Numbered from the stretch's first letter, positions 1 through 7,045 are shown. The stretch: 9,250 nucleotides of DNA from Pseudomonadota bacterium (GCA_030636965.1 DAOVVW010000019.1:1-9250); one strand, 5' to 3'. Notes: generated by a model from the letters alone, not told the origin. Made by a program: numbers and translations.

Positions 1-434
1 CCGCAGTCCACGGTGATTATGAGGCTTATTCCCTCCTGTCGGAACCGTTTGATGCTCTCGATGTTGATTCCGTAACCCTCGTTCACACGATTGGGAATAT
101 AGTAATAGACAGAAAAACCCAGATCCCTGAGAAACAAAACGAGGAGGGAGGTAGCCGTAACACCGTCCACGTCATAATCACCGTGAATCAGGATCTTTTC
201 CTTTCCCAGGGCCGAGATGATTCTGGCCACAGCTTTTTCCATACCACCAACCATGAAGGGATCGTCGAGATCGCCCAGATGGCAGTCGATAAATCCCCTG
301 GCCTCCTGAACATTATCAAGACCGCGGTTGATCAGGACCTGAGCCATCATGGGCGTTATATCCAGATGCTGGACTAGCTCATCAGCTACTTTCGGATCCT
401 GGGTCCGTAAGACCCATTTTTTCCTCTCAACCAC
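1..434 (-). CDS. recJ: Single-stranded-DNA-specific exonuclease RecJ, N-terminal part (cut by left edge)
   Basis: RecJ is a 5'-to-3' single-strand DNA exonuclease of the DHH phosphoesterase superfamily. It acts in the cytoplasm in RecF-pathway recombination and in mismatch and base-excision repair. About 144 codons are present, and the rest lies beyond the left edge. The reading frame shows the DHH motif I, HGDYDVDGVTA, at about residues 84-94 (metal-binding Asp residues in DYDVDG), then a PNR-NEGYG stretch at about 114-122, then ITVDCG at about 140-145. All three are typical of the RecJ N-terminal region. I chose the GTG at 434-432 because no ATG or TTG fits upstream in frame and because AAGGGG lies about 9 bases before it. 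That ribosome binding site overlaps the end of the DUF456 gene, whose stop codon is 5 bases upstream, so the two are probably cotranscribed and translationally coupled. Identity is seen directly from the motifs; the function is family knowledge. Confidence 0.93.
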   Translation of the reverse strand, partial: MVERKKWVLRTQDPKVADELVQHLDITPMMAQVLINRGLDNVQEARGFIDCHLGDLDDPFMVGGMEKAVARIISALGKEKILIHGDYDVDGVTATSLLVLFLRDLGFSVYYYIPNRVNEGYGINIESIKRFRQEGISLIITVDC

Positions 435-439
435 TGTTA

Positions 440-949
440 CTATCCCCTTACAAGCGAAACAATAAGTACTGCTATCATTGCAACAGAAGCAACAAGCTTT
501 ATAGCAGTCCCCTTGATACGGCCTATCAGGGCTCCGGTACCGATACCCAGGGCCTCACCGGGTTTACTTCCCGACACCAGCGCAAGTATGAAAACGCCGG
601 CGAAAGACCCAGCGGCAGCACCCGGGAGGGCACCCAAGCCAAAAAGAAAGGCCGCGCCCACGATACCTCCCAGAATTCCCCCGACGATAGCGGCAGGGGC
701 TATACCTTTCAGATCAGTTTTCTCCCTTGCACCGGCAACAGTCGAATAAAACTCCAGCACTTCCCCAACCAGAGCCGCCGAAAACAGCACTAACAGTACA
801 TACCACGAAAGCACTTCGGGCCCGGCCAGGAGCCTCAACACAAGGGCATCTGCAAATATGATCCAGATTCCCGGAAGGCCCATAAGCTGCACCGGAACAG
901 ACACTACCAGAACCACCCAGAAGACAAACCATCCCAGAACCGCGATCAT
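440..949 (-). CDS. DUF456 family small integral membrane protein
   Basis: This 169-residue, very hydrophobic protein matches the usual size and layout of the DUF456 family, whose biochemical function is unknown. I see hydrophobic segments at about residues 3-20, 26-42, 48-66, 86-104, 106-127 and 150-166. Family-like landmarks are GLPGIWI (about 24-30), GEVLEF (62-67) and a glycine-rich run (about 90-116, with GG-LGG and GAAAG spacing) that could pack tightly as glycine-zipper helices. It begins 3 bases after the secF stop, with an AAAAGG site overlapping that stop, and ends 5 bases before recJ, so it looks like a genuine operon member. Being next to secDF might suggest a role in membrane protein insertion, but that is inference only. 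A glycine-zipper membrane protein of another family is the main alternative. Confidence 0.8.
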   Translation of the reverse strand: MIAVLGWFVFWVVLVVSVPVQLMGLPGIWIIFADALVLRLLAGPEVLSWYVLLVLFSAALVGEVLEFYSTVAGAREKTDLKGIAPAAIVGGILGGIVGAAFLFGLGALPGAAAGSFAGVFILALVSGSKPGEALGIGTGALIGRIKGTAIKLVASVAMIAVLIVSLVRG

Positions 950-952
950 GGC

Positions 953-1858
953 CTACCTTTTCCCCGATACCTCCAGAGGTTTCGAACCAAGCAGAAGAAT
1001 TGGACTTGCTATGTAGATAGAAGAGTAAGTTCCCACCAGGACTCCTACCAGCAGGGCGAAGGAAAAGTCGTGTATCACTTCGCCGCCGAAGAAGAACAGG
1101 CACATTACGACGAAGAGGGTCGTACCGGATGTGAGGACAGTCCGACTGAGAGTCTGGTTGATACTGCTGTTGACAACTCCCGCAAGGTTATCCTTGGGTG
1201 ATCTGCGCATATTTTCTCTTATTCTATCGTATACGACAATAGTATCGTTAAGAGAGTAACCGATGATCGTCAGCAGTGCTGCGACTACAGGAAGAGTGAA
1301 CTCCTTCCCGAAAACGCTGAAAACACCGATCGTGATCAGTACATCGTGGACAAGCGCCGCAATGGCTCCCAGGGCGAATCTGAACTGGAACCTCAGCGTG
1401 ATGTATACAAGTATACCCATCATGGCATAGACGATCGACAGCATCCCCTTCCGTCTCAGATCAGCGCCTACCTGTGGACCAACCATCTCAACCAGCTCAA
1501 CTGAAACTCCGTCTTCACCGAAATCCGCCACCAGTGCCCCGTGTATATCATCGGAGACGGTATCCTGCTGCCCTACCTCGCTCTTTACGCGAACCGCGAT
1601 CTTCTCTTCGCCCAGGGACTGGATGATGGCGGCCCCCATCCCCTTTTCGTCAAGAGCCTGCCGTATCCTTCCAATGTCGGGCTGCTCGGCAAACTTCAGC
1701 TGCACAAGGGTACCCCCGGCGAAATCTATACCGTAAAGGGGGCCTCCCTTAAGGACCATGGTACCAAGTCCCAGGAAAATAAGAACAAGGGAAGCTATTA
1801 TGGCTACAAGTCGCTTTCCGACAAAATCTATATTGATGTCATGTTTGATAAACTCCAT
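953..1858 (-). CDS. secF: Protein translocase subunit SecF
   Basis: SecF (301 residues) forms the SecDF complex with SecD. In the inner membrane this complex uses the proton gradient to promote late steps of Sec-dependent export. The protein has one N-terminal membrane helix (about 15-37), a periplasmic domain containing GIDFAGGT (43-50), then five further hydrophobic segments between about 138 and 292. The family signature GYSLNDTIVVYDRIREN sits at 200-216; its Asp residues lie in the region associated with proton transport. I chose ATG 1858-1856 because GGGAGAAG lies just upstream and the protein then starts like known SecF. A longer frame reaching 1984 only reads through the end of secD out of frame. 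The gene lies 31 bases after secD and 3 bases before the DUF456 gene. Length and motifs are normal and nothing looks broken. Confidence 0.97.
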   Translation of the reverse strand: MEFIKHDINIDFVGKRLVAIIASLVLIFLGLGTMVLKGGPLYGIDFAGGTLVQLKFAEQPDIGRIRQALDEKGMGAAIIQSLGEEKIAVRVKSEVGQQDTVSDDIHGALVADFGEDGVSVELVEMVGPQVGADLRRKGMLSIVYAMMGILVYITLRFQFRFALGAIAALVHDVLITIGVFSVFGKEFTLPVVAALLTIIGYSLNDTIVVYDRIRENMRRSPKDNLAGVVNSSINQTLSRTVLTSGTTLFVVMCLFFFGGEVIHDFSFALLVGVLVGTYSSIYIASPILLLGSKPLEVSGKR

Positions 1859-1889
1859 CGACTTCTCCCTTTGCGTCTCCAGGCTGGCT

Positions 1890-3464
1890 TCAGATACTGA
1901 GTTTTTCCACAGTACGGGATTCCAGATAGGCCTCGAAGATGGTCCTTGTGACGAAGATCGCCGTAAACATACTGGCAATGACACCGATGCTCAGGGTCAC
2001 TGCAAATCCCTTTACCTGACCGGTACCGAACTGGAAAAGAACGACCGCGGCAATGAGTGTCGTAACATTGGCGTCTACGATGGTGAGGAACGCCTTACCG
2101 TAGCCGCCGTCGATAGCAGCCCTGATTGTCTTGCCTGTTCTGAGTTCCTCTCTGATCCTCTCAAAAATGAGGACGTTGGCATCCACTGCCATGCCGATCG
2201 TGAGAACGATCCCCGCAATACCGGGCAGCGTCAACGTCGCCTGAAGAAGTGCGAGGGCGGCCATGATGAGAATAATGTTGAGAATGAGAGCAACATTGGC
2301 GATGGCGCCGGAAAGTCCATAGTAAAGAACCATAAAGACTATCACCAGCGCGAAACCGATGGCTATGGATAGCAGCCCCTTGCGTATGGAATCCGCTCCC
2401 AGGGTGGGGCTGACCGTCCACTTCTGGAGGATCTTGACCGGTGCGGGAAGTGATCCTGCCCTCAGTACAATGGCAAGGTCCGTTGCTTCTTCAGGAGTAA
2501 AACTTCCCGAGATCTGGGCCTCCCCTCCCGATATCCTCTCCTGGATCACAGGAGCAGAGTAGATGTTATCATCCAGTACAATGGCAAGCCTTTCCTTAAC
2601 GTGATCACCCGTTAACTGCTCGAAGATCCTCGCTCCCACCTTGTCGAAGGTCAGCGATACATACGGCTGGTTGAACTGGGAATCGTACCTCACCCGGGCG
2701 TCCCGGATCGTATCTCCGGTAAGCAGGACCCTGTCCTTCAAAACATAGGGGATCCTTGATACCTGACCCGTGGAAGCATCATAATTTCTGGAGTAGAAGA
2801 TCACATCCCCCCGGGGAGGGCTGTCGACGGACGCGCCTTCATCCACAAGCATGAACTTCAGGACGGCGGTTCTCTTCACCAGTTGAACAGCTCTTGCCGG
2901 ATCCTTGACACCAGGCAGCTGGATCAATATGCGATCAGTCCCCTGCCTGAGTATCGTAGGCTCCGTAACCCCGAACTCATCCACGCGGCTCCTGATCGTC
3001 TCCAGTGCCTGAACAACAGAGCTTTCCATGAGTCTTAGCCGCTCTTTTTCCGGATAGCTCACTGTGAGACGGGTGGGAGTCTGTTCAGCTGAAAACAGGG
3101 TTGGAAACTGTTCTCTGATAAGCTGGGCCGCAGGGTCCCTGTACTTTTCCCTGCGTACCTCGATAATAATACTGTTTTTACCTGCGGGCTCCACCTTTGT
3201 ATATCGGACCCTCTCCTTCTTCATGGCCGTTTTCAAGTCACTTGCCGCCCTGGCAAGCGCATTGGTTACGGCTTCCTCGGTCTGGACCTCCAGAAGGAGT
3301 TCCATCCCGCCCTTGAGGTCGAGACCCAGCTGTACAGCTTTTGAGGGCAGGACCTTTTTCCACCAGCCCGGCAAAGAGGACGTCAGCGATGGAGTAACTG
3401 AAACAAGGGCAGCCACAAGCACTGCCATGACGATAATAAATTTTGTTCTCACTCTACCGCGCAT
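1890..3464 (-). CDS. secD: Protein translocase subunit SecD
   Basis: SecD (524 residues) is the larger SecDF subunit. Its periplasmic domains capture emerging preprotein, and its membrane part helps couple the proton gradient to export. Visible in order are an N-terminal helix (about 9-27), the family motif LGLDLKGGMELLLEV (46-60), the periplasmic P1 region with SRVDEFGVTEPTI (159-171) and LIQLPGV (180-186), the ISGSFTPEEATDLAIVLRAG stretch (318-337), and a C-terminal membrane domain (about 362-512) with AVDANVLIFERIREEL (426-441), the counterpart of the SecF signature. The ATG at 3464 has AGGAG about 8 bases upstream. The length is typical of SecD proteins from this kind of bacterium. secF follows 31 bases downstream. 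A 107-base gap separates secD from yajC and is mostly filled by a perfect inverted repeat that could form a strong hairpin in the yajC-secD transcript. Confidence 0.97.
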   Translation of the reverse strand: MRGRVRTKFIIVMAVLVAALVSVTPSLTSSLPGWWKKVLPSKAVQLGLDLKGGMELLLEVQTEEAVTNALARAASDLKTAMKKERVRYTKVEPAGKNSIIIEVRREKYRDPAAQLIREQFPTLFSAEQTPTRLTVSYPEKERLRLMESSVVQALETIRSRVDEFGVTEPTILRQGTDRILIQLPGVKDPARAVQLVKRTAVLKFMLVDEGASVDSPPRGDVIFYSRNYDASTGQVSRIPYVLKDRVLLTGDTIRDARVRYDSQFNQPYVSLTFDKVGARIFEQLTGDHVKERLAIVLDDNIYSAPVIQERISGGEAQISGSFTPEEATDLAIVLRAGSLPAPVKILQKWTVSPTLGADSIRKGLLSIAIGFALVIVFMVLYYGLSGAIANVALILNIILIMAALALLQATLTLPGIAGIVLTIGMAVDANVLIFERIREELRTGKTIRAAIDGGYGKAFLTIVDANVTTLIAAVVLFQFGTGQVKGFAVTLSIGVIASMFTAIFVTRTIFEAYLESRTVEKLSI

Positions 3465-3496
3465 TATTTCTCCTGATCATTGTGTCTTAGTTGGAG

Positions 3497-3568
3497 TTGG
3501 GGTCAGACCTCACATTCTTACTTTTTAGTGAATGTTTAAAAAAGTAAGAATGTGAGGTCTGACCCCAA
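3497..3568. repeat. Perfect 30-bp inverted repeat with 12-base loop between yajC and secD
   Basis: The left arm 3497-3526 and the right arm 3539-3568 are perfect reverse complements over 30 bases, separated by a 12-base loop (3527-3538). The outer ends read TTGGGGTCAGACCTC and the inner ends are T- or A-rich. It begins 3 bases past the yajC stop codon and fills most of the yajC-secD gap. On the transcribed minus strand the stem is not followed by a U-run, so it is not a normal intrinsic terminator, although the RNA hairpin would be very stable. The form fits a small non-coding palindromic mobile element, such as a REP/IS200-like element mobilised in trans. From memory, similar GGGGTCAGACCTC ends recur in deltaproteobacterial genomes, but I cannot verify this here. 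I see no obvious target-site duplication. Confidence 0.9.
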
Positions 3569-3571
3569 TGG

Positions 3572-3904
3572 TTATTCCTCTTCGGCCCCCGCCATGGTAA
3601 TGGGATCTACCTTTGAGGATACGGCTTTTCTTATGATCTTTATGAAAACCCTGTCGCTGCACTGCAGGGTTACAACGTGTTCGTCTATTCGCTTGACGGT
3701 CCCATAAATACCACCATTGGTGATAACTGTGTCGCCCACATTAATGGAATCCTGCATTGCCTGTGTTTCCTTTGCTCTTTTCTGCTGCGGTCTTATCAGA
3801 AGAAAGTAAAAGATTATAAACAGGATGATCAGTGGCGCAAATGCCGTTAATCCCCCTGGTGAACCCGCTGCCCCCTGGGCAGCATGTGCAGTGGCTACAA
3901 ACAT
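3572..3904 (-). CDS. yajC: Preprotein translocase subunit YajC
   Basis: YajC is a small single-pass inner-membrane protein that associates with SecDF and the SecYEG translocon. This copy has 110 residues, normal for the family. An Ala/Gly-rich N-terminus (about 1-20) precedes one membrane helix (about 21-40) that ends in the diagnostic LLIRPQQKR (about 35-43). A soluble domain follows with VGDTVITNGGIYGTVKRI (about 56-73), which is the family core. The start ATG 3904-3902 has a strong AGGAGG 7 bases upstream. The C-terminus is acidic (AEEE). tgt ends 78 bases upstream and secD lies downstream past the inverted repeat; this tgt-yajC-secD-secF order is common among proteobacteria. The protein looks intact, and identification rests on the motif and on context. 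Confidence 0.96.
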   Translation of the reverse strand: MFVATAHAAQGAAGSPGGLTAFAPLIILFIIFYFLLIRPQQKRAKETQAMQDSINVGDTVITNGGIYGTVKRIDEHVVTLQCSDRVFIKIIRKAVSSKVDPITMAGAEEE

Positions 3905-3922
3905 TGTAAATCCTCCTTATCC

Positions 3923-3947
3923 GATGGCATCAAACGATGCCATTTTT
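3923..3947 (+). terminator. Hairpin plus T-run between tgt and yajC, terminator-like only on the plus strand
   Basis: ATGGCATC (3924-3931) and GATGCCAT (3936-3943) form a perfect 8-bp stem with an AAAC loop, followed by TTTTT on the plus strand. No plus-strand gene ends here. In the minus-strand tgt-yajC transcript the same stem would form just ahead of the yajC ribosome binding site, with an A-run before it and no U-run after it. It could stop antisense transcription, mark an RNA processing site, or affect yajC translation. Only the structure is seen; the role is inference. Confidence 0.4.
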
Positions 3948-3982
3948 CCCTGCTTTAATCCGGCAGTCAGTTCTCCGGATCG

Positions 3983-5119
<1,137 letters not shown>

Positions 5120-5134
5120 TCACAGCACAATTGC

Positions 5135-5313
5135 GTCCAACGCCCAAAGTCCAACGTCCAACGTAAAATCAAAATACTTATAACTTAATATTTTCAAAAT
5201 CTTCTACCCAAGAACCCCTAATCAGATATTTTAAGTTAATTTCATTTAAATACTGATTCTCTATTCTATATCGAGTTATCAACACGTTGGTCATTGGACG
5301 TTGGACGTTGGTC
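5135..5313. repeat. Mirrored 7-bp repeat arrays around an AT-rich core (element 1)
   Basis: The left array has GTCCAAC at 5135, 5149 and 5156, with the variant GCCCAAA at 5142, all in strict 7-base register. The right array is the opposite orientation: GTTGGTC at 5286 and 5307, ATTGGAC at 5293 and GTTGGAC at 5300, again in exact register. Between them lies an AT-rich core (about 5170-5280). Within it, AATCAG at 5220-5225 pairs with CTGATT at 5253-5258 and continues into an imperfect A/T stem. The element fills most of the 230-base gap between the tgt start (5092) and the queA stop (5323). I see no gene in it. It resembles a small palindromic element, though recombination-prone repeat expansion is another reading. 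It could also carry a tgt promoter, but no convincing one was found. Confidence 0.8.
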
Positions 5314-5322
5314 GCGCTCGGG

Positions 5323-6375
5323 CTAGGTCACTATCATCGCATCACCGTAGCTGTAAAATCGATAACCTTCATTAACGGCCTTTTTATAGGCCGCCATTAC
5401 TTTATCCCTCCCGGCAAAAGCACAGACGAGCATAAGGAGCGTCGATTCCGGAAGGTGGAAGTTCGTCAGCATCGCATCAACTACATTAAACTTATAGCCC
5501 GGATAGATAAAGAGGCCAGTCTCACCAGCACCAGCCATCATTTCACTTCCCGAAGATGCGGTCTCGAGAGCTCTCACCACGGTAGTTCCAACTGCAACAA
5601 CACGCCCCCCCGACTGTCTGGTTGTTTTTACGGCTTGTGCAACCTTCGCGGGAATATCATAAACCTCACTCATCATTTTATGGTCCCGGACATCCCGGAC
5701 TCTCACCGGCTGAAAAGTCCCCGGCCCGACATGAAGGGTTATGGCTTCGATATTGACACCCTTGCTGCGGATGGAATCCAGAAGACCATCATCAAAGTGA
5801 AGTCCGGCAGTGGGCGCCGCTACTGCACCCGACTCCTTTGCGAAAACAGTCTGATACCTTTTCCTGTCTTCATCCTCGTGCTCTCTGCCCTTCCTCATGA
5901 TATACGGCGGCAGGGGAACATATCCCTGATCCTCCACAACCTTTGAAAGATACCCCTCAAGGGCTCTGACCCCGAAACCGTCCCGGCCTTTAACAATCTC
6001 GACCTTCCGGTCATCATCCAGGCTGAGGACCTCATTTTCCTTTATCTTCCTGGCAGGCTTCACAAAGCACGGGACTTCATCCTGCTCTCCTGGATACTCC
6101 AGGAGAAATATCTCAACCAAGCCACCGCTCGAGCGGGTAGCCATGAGCCTGGCGGGAAAAACCCGTGTGTTATTAACGATGAGGAGATCATCGCTCCTGA
6201 CGAGATCCTCAAGGTCGGCAAATACAAGATGCCGGCACTTTCCAGAATACCTGTCCAGGTGCAGAAGACGGGATTTTGTCCTCTCGGAAGCAGGATGCTG
6301 CGCAATCAGTTCCTTAGGGAGATCATAGTGGTAGTATTCCCGAGAGAACCCAGTTTTATTTTCGTGTAATTTCAT
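5323..6375 (-). CDS. queA: S-adenosylmethionine:tRNA ribosyltransferase-isomerase QueA
   Basis: QueA transfers and isomerises the ribosyl group of S-adenosylmethionine onto preQ1-modified tRNA to give epoxyqueuosine, the step after Tgt. The 350-residue protein is of usual length. Family blocks seen in order are DLPKELIAQHPASERTKSRL near the N-terminus (about 18-37), VNNTRVFPARL (about 67-77), GAVAAPTAGLHF, HVGPGTFQPVR, HKMMSEVYDI, AVGTTVVRALE, TNFHLPESTLLMLVCAFAG and, near the end, YRFYSYGDAMI. I start it at ATG 6375-6373, with a modest GGAAG about 9 bases before it. The open frame extends to 6483, but the added residues come from a GC-rich repeat and read as Pro/Ser/Gly filler, so I exclude them. 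The 5' leader thus contains a strong hairpin repeat. A queA-tgt pair on one strand supports a functional queuosine route. Confidence 0.96.
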   Translation of the reverse strand: MKLHENKTGFSREYYHYDLPKELIAQHPASERTKSRLLHLDRYSGKCRHLVFADLEDLVRSDDLLIVNNTRVFPARLMATRSSGGLVEIFLLEYPGEQDEVPCFVKPARKIKENEVLSLDDDRKVEIVKGRDGFGVRALEGYLSKVVEDQGYVPLPPYIMRKGREHEDEDRKRYQTVFAKESGAVAAPTAGLHFDDGLLDSIRSKGVNIEAITLHVGPGTFQPVRVRDVRDHKMMSEVYDIPAKVAQAVKTTRQSGGRVVAVGTTVVRALETASSGSEMMAGAGETGLFIYPGYKFNVVDAMLTNFHLPESTLLMLVCAFAGRDKVMAAYKKAVNEGYRFYSYGDAMIVT

Positions 6376-6409
6376 CGGTGCAGCTTCCAGTTTCCGTTCC
6401 CGGATAACT

Positions 6410-6524
6410 TCCTCTCCCCTGGCGGGAGAGGACAGAGGTGAGGGGGGTATATTATCACCCTCCCCGTTGTCCCCTCCCATCATCAGTCTTCGCTAAAGCT
6501 TCGACCTGACAAGAGGGAGGGGTG
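6410..6524. repeat. GC-rich palindromic repeat region in the queA leader
   Basis: TCCTCTCCC (6410-6418) and GGGAGAGGA (6424-6432) form a perfect 9-bp stem with a CTGGC loop. Further on, CCCCTCCC (6471-6478) pairs with GGGAGGGG (6515-6522). The strand bias (C-rich then G-rich) and the poor coding look mark it as a dispersed intergenic repeat rather than coding sequence. From memory, CCTCTCCC...GGGAGAGG units of this sort are common in many bacterial genomes. It lies 35 bases upstream of the queA start, so the hairpins would form in the queA leader if transcription starts upstream of them. Confidence 0.6.
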
Positions 6525-6534
6525 AAAACAAGTA

Positions 6535-6562
6535 ATCTAATTTCCAATTTCCATTTTCGAAT
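6535..6562. repeat. Short 7-bp-periodic array (TTCCAAT type)
   Basis: Four units lie in 7-base register: ATCTAAT at 6535, TTCCAAT at 6542, TTCCATT at 6549 and TTCGAAT at 6556. It lies in the divergent intergenic region between queA and the small membrane gene. Unlike the other two heptad loci, I find no mirrored partner array close by. The unit shares a TCCA core with GTCCAAC (5135-5162) and ATCCAGA (6947-6967). Confidence 0.6.
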
Positions 6563-6576
6563 CAACATAAAACCCC

Positions 6577-6605
6577 TTTACATCATGTCAAGAAAGTAGT
6601 AGATT
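6577..6605 (+). promoter_or_regulatory. Candidate sigma-70 promoter for the small membrane protein gene
   Basis: TTTACA (6577-6582, 5 of 6 to the -35 consensus) is followed after 17 bases by TAGATT (6600-6605, 4 of 6 to the -10 consensus). The surroundings are AT-rich, and the start codon is about 57 bases downstream. The spacing is ideal, but AT-rich DNA yields chance matches, so this is moderate evidence. Confidence 0.4.
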
Positions 6606-6661
6606 TATAAAAATTGTAGTTAAATTAAAAACTGACATTTCTGGAAAGGAGGGGGGGCTCC

Positions 6662-6874
6662 ATGACTTTCTGGCTTGCAGTTTTGATGTTACTTGCTTTT
6701 GTGGGACTTATCGAGGCAATGCTCGGCTTTACCATTCCATTTCTGGCGTTCAGAAGCATTATACTTTTCCTTCTCGTTTTGGGGATATCGTACAATCTGT
6801 ATGTTTCTGACAACGTTGCTAAAGAGGTAGATGATAAACTGGACTCAAAAGTAACGGAGGCGGCAGCGAGTTAG
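6662..6874 (+). CDS. Small two-helix membrane protein of unknown function
   Basis: This 70-residue protein is not one I recognise. It has two hydrophobic segments, about residues 3-21 and 24-47, joined by a very short turn (LGFTIP), then a charged tail (about 50-70, with KEVDDKLDSKV) that could form an amphipathic helix. It probably forms a membrane hairpin with the tail on one face. The gene looks real: AAGGAGG (6646-6652) lies 9 bases before the ATG, an AT-rich promoter candidate lies upstream, and a strong intrinsic terminator starts about 23 bases after the stop. It therefore forms its own monocistronic unit, divergent from queA. Single-gene units for small membrane proteins often mean stress or envelope regulation, but nothing here shows that. 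A chance open frame is the alternative, less likely given the framing signals. Confidence 0.72.
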   Translation: MTFWLAVLMLLAFVGLIEAMLGFTIPFLAFRSIILFLLVLGISYNLYVSDNVAKEVDDKLDSKVTEAAAS

Positions 6875-6897
6875 TGTAAATCAGTTTTCCAAAGGAA

Positions 6898-6928
6898 AAA
6901 AATGGCAGCCATACAGGCTGCCATTTTT
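6898..6928 (+). terminator. Intrinsic terminator after the small membrane protein gene
   Basis: AAAAATGGCAGCC (6898-6910) and GGCTGCCATTTTT (6916-6928) form a perfect 13-bp stem with an ATACA loop. The GC-rich inner part followed by a T-run gives a classic terminator for rightward transcription, and the leading A-run makes it potentially bidirectional. It sits 23 bases past the stop of the 70-residue gene. Confidence 0.88.
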
Positions 6929-6943
6929 CTATTTATAGTAATT

Positions 6944-7045
6944 GAATCCAGAATCCGGAATCCAGTAGCCAGAATTGTGGTATAGAATACTCTTTTATTA
7001 TCTAGTCGATAGTTTTCTGAATTCTGACTCCTGAATTCTGTCTCC
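6944..7045. repeat. Mirrored 7-bp repeat arrays around an AT-rich core (element 2)
   Basis: The left array has GAATCCA at 6944 and 6958, GAATCCG at 6951, GTAGCCA at 6965 and GAATTGT at 6972, in strict 7-base register. The right array, 7011-7045, is reversed: AGTTTTC at 7011, TGAATTC at 7018 and 7032, TGACTCC at 7025 and TGTCTCC at 7039, also in exact register. A 32-base AT-rich core (6979-7010) separates them. The layout matches element 1 (5135-5313), although the unit sequence differs. It occupies the gap between the terminator and the nucleoside-recognition gene. No gene is seen in it. Confidence 0.72.

Noticed and set aside
1859..1984. An N-terminal extension of SecF to 1984
   Set aside because: The extra 42 codons overlap the end of secD out of frame and do not resemble SecF. 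The ATG at 1858 has a good ribosome binding site and the family's usual start.
1758..2372. A 204-codon plus-strand open frame
   Set aside because: It is antisense to the end of secD and start of secF, has no ribosome binding site, and its residues resemble no family. secD and secF are certain on the other strand.
3064..3528. A 154-codon plus-strand open frame running into the inverted repeat
   Set aside because: It is a shadow of the secD N-terminal region. The composition is Ser/Arg-rich and no start signal is present.
3497..3568. Reading the 30-bp stem as an intrinsic terminator for yajC
   Set aside because: No U-run follows the stem on the minus strand, and the stem is far longer than usual terminators. 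secD, just downstream, should be cotranscribed.
5135..5313. A CRISPR array reading of the repeated units
   Set aside because: The units are 7 bases long with no spacers, come in inverted sets, and have no cas genes nearby.
5287..5946. A 219-codon plus-strand open frame
   Set aside because: It is antisense to queA, whose conserved blocks are clear, and it starts inside the heptad repeat array without a ribosome binding site.
6376..6661. A preQ1 riboswitch or other known riboswitch ahead of queA
   Set aside because: I looked for a preQ1-type small pseudoknot or another known aptamer on the minus strand and saw only the GC-rich repeat hairpins and the heptad tract.
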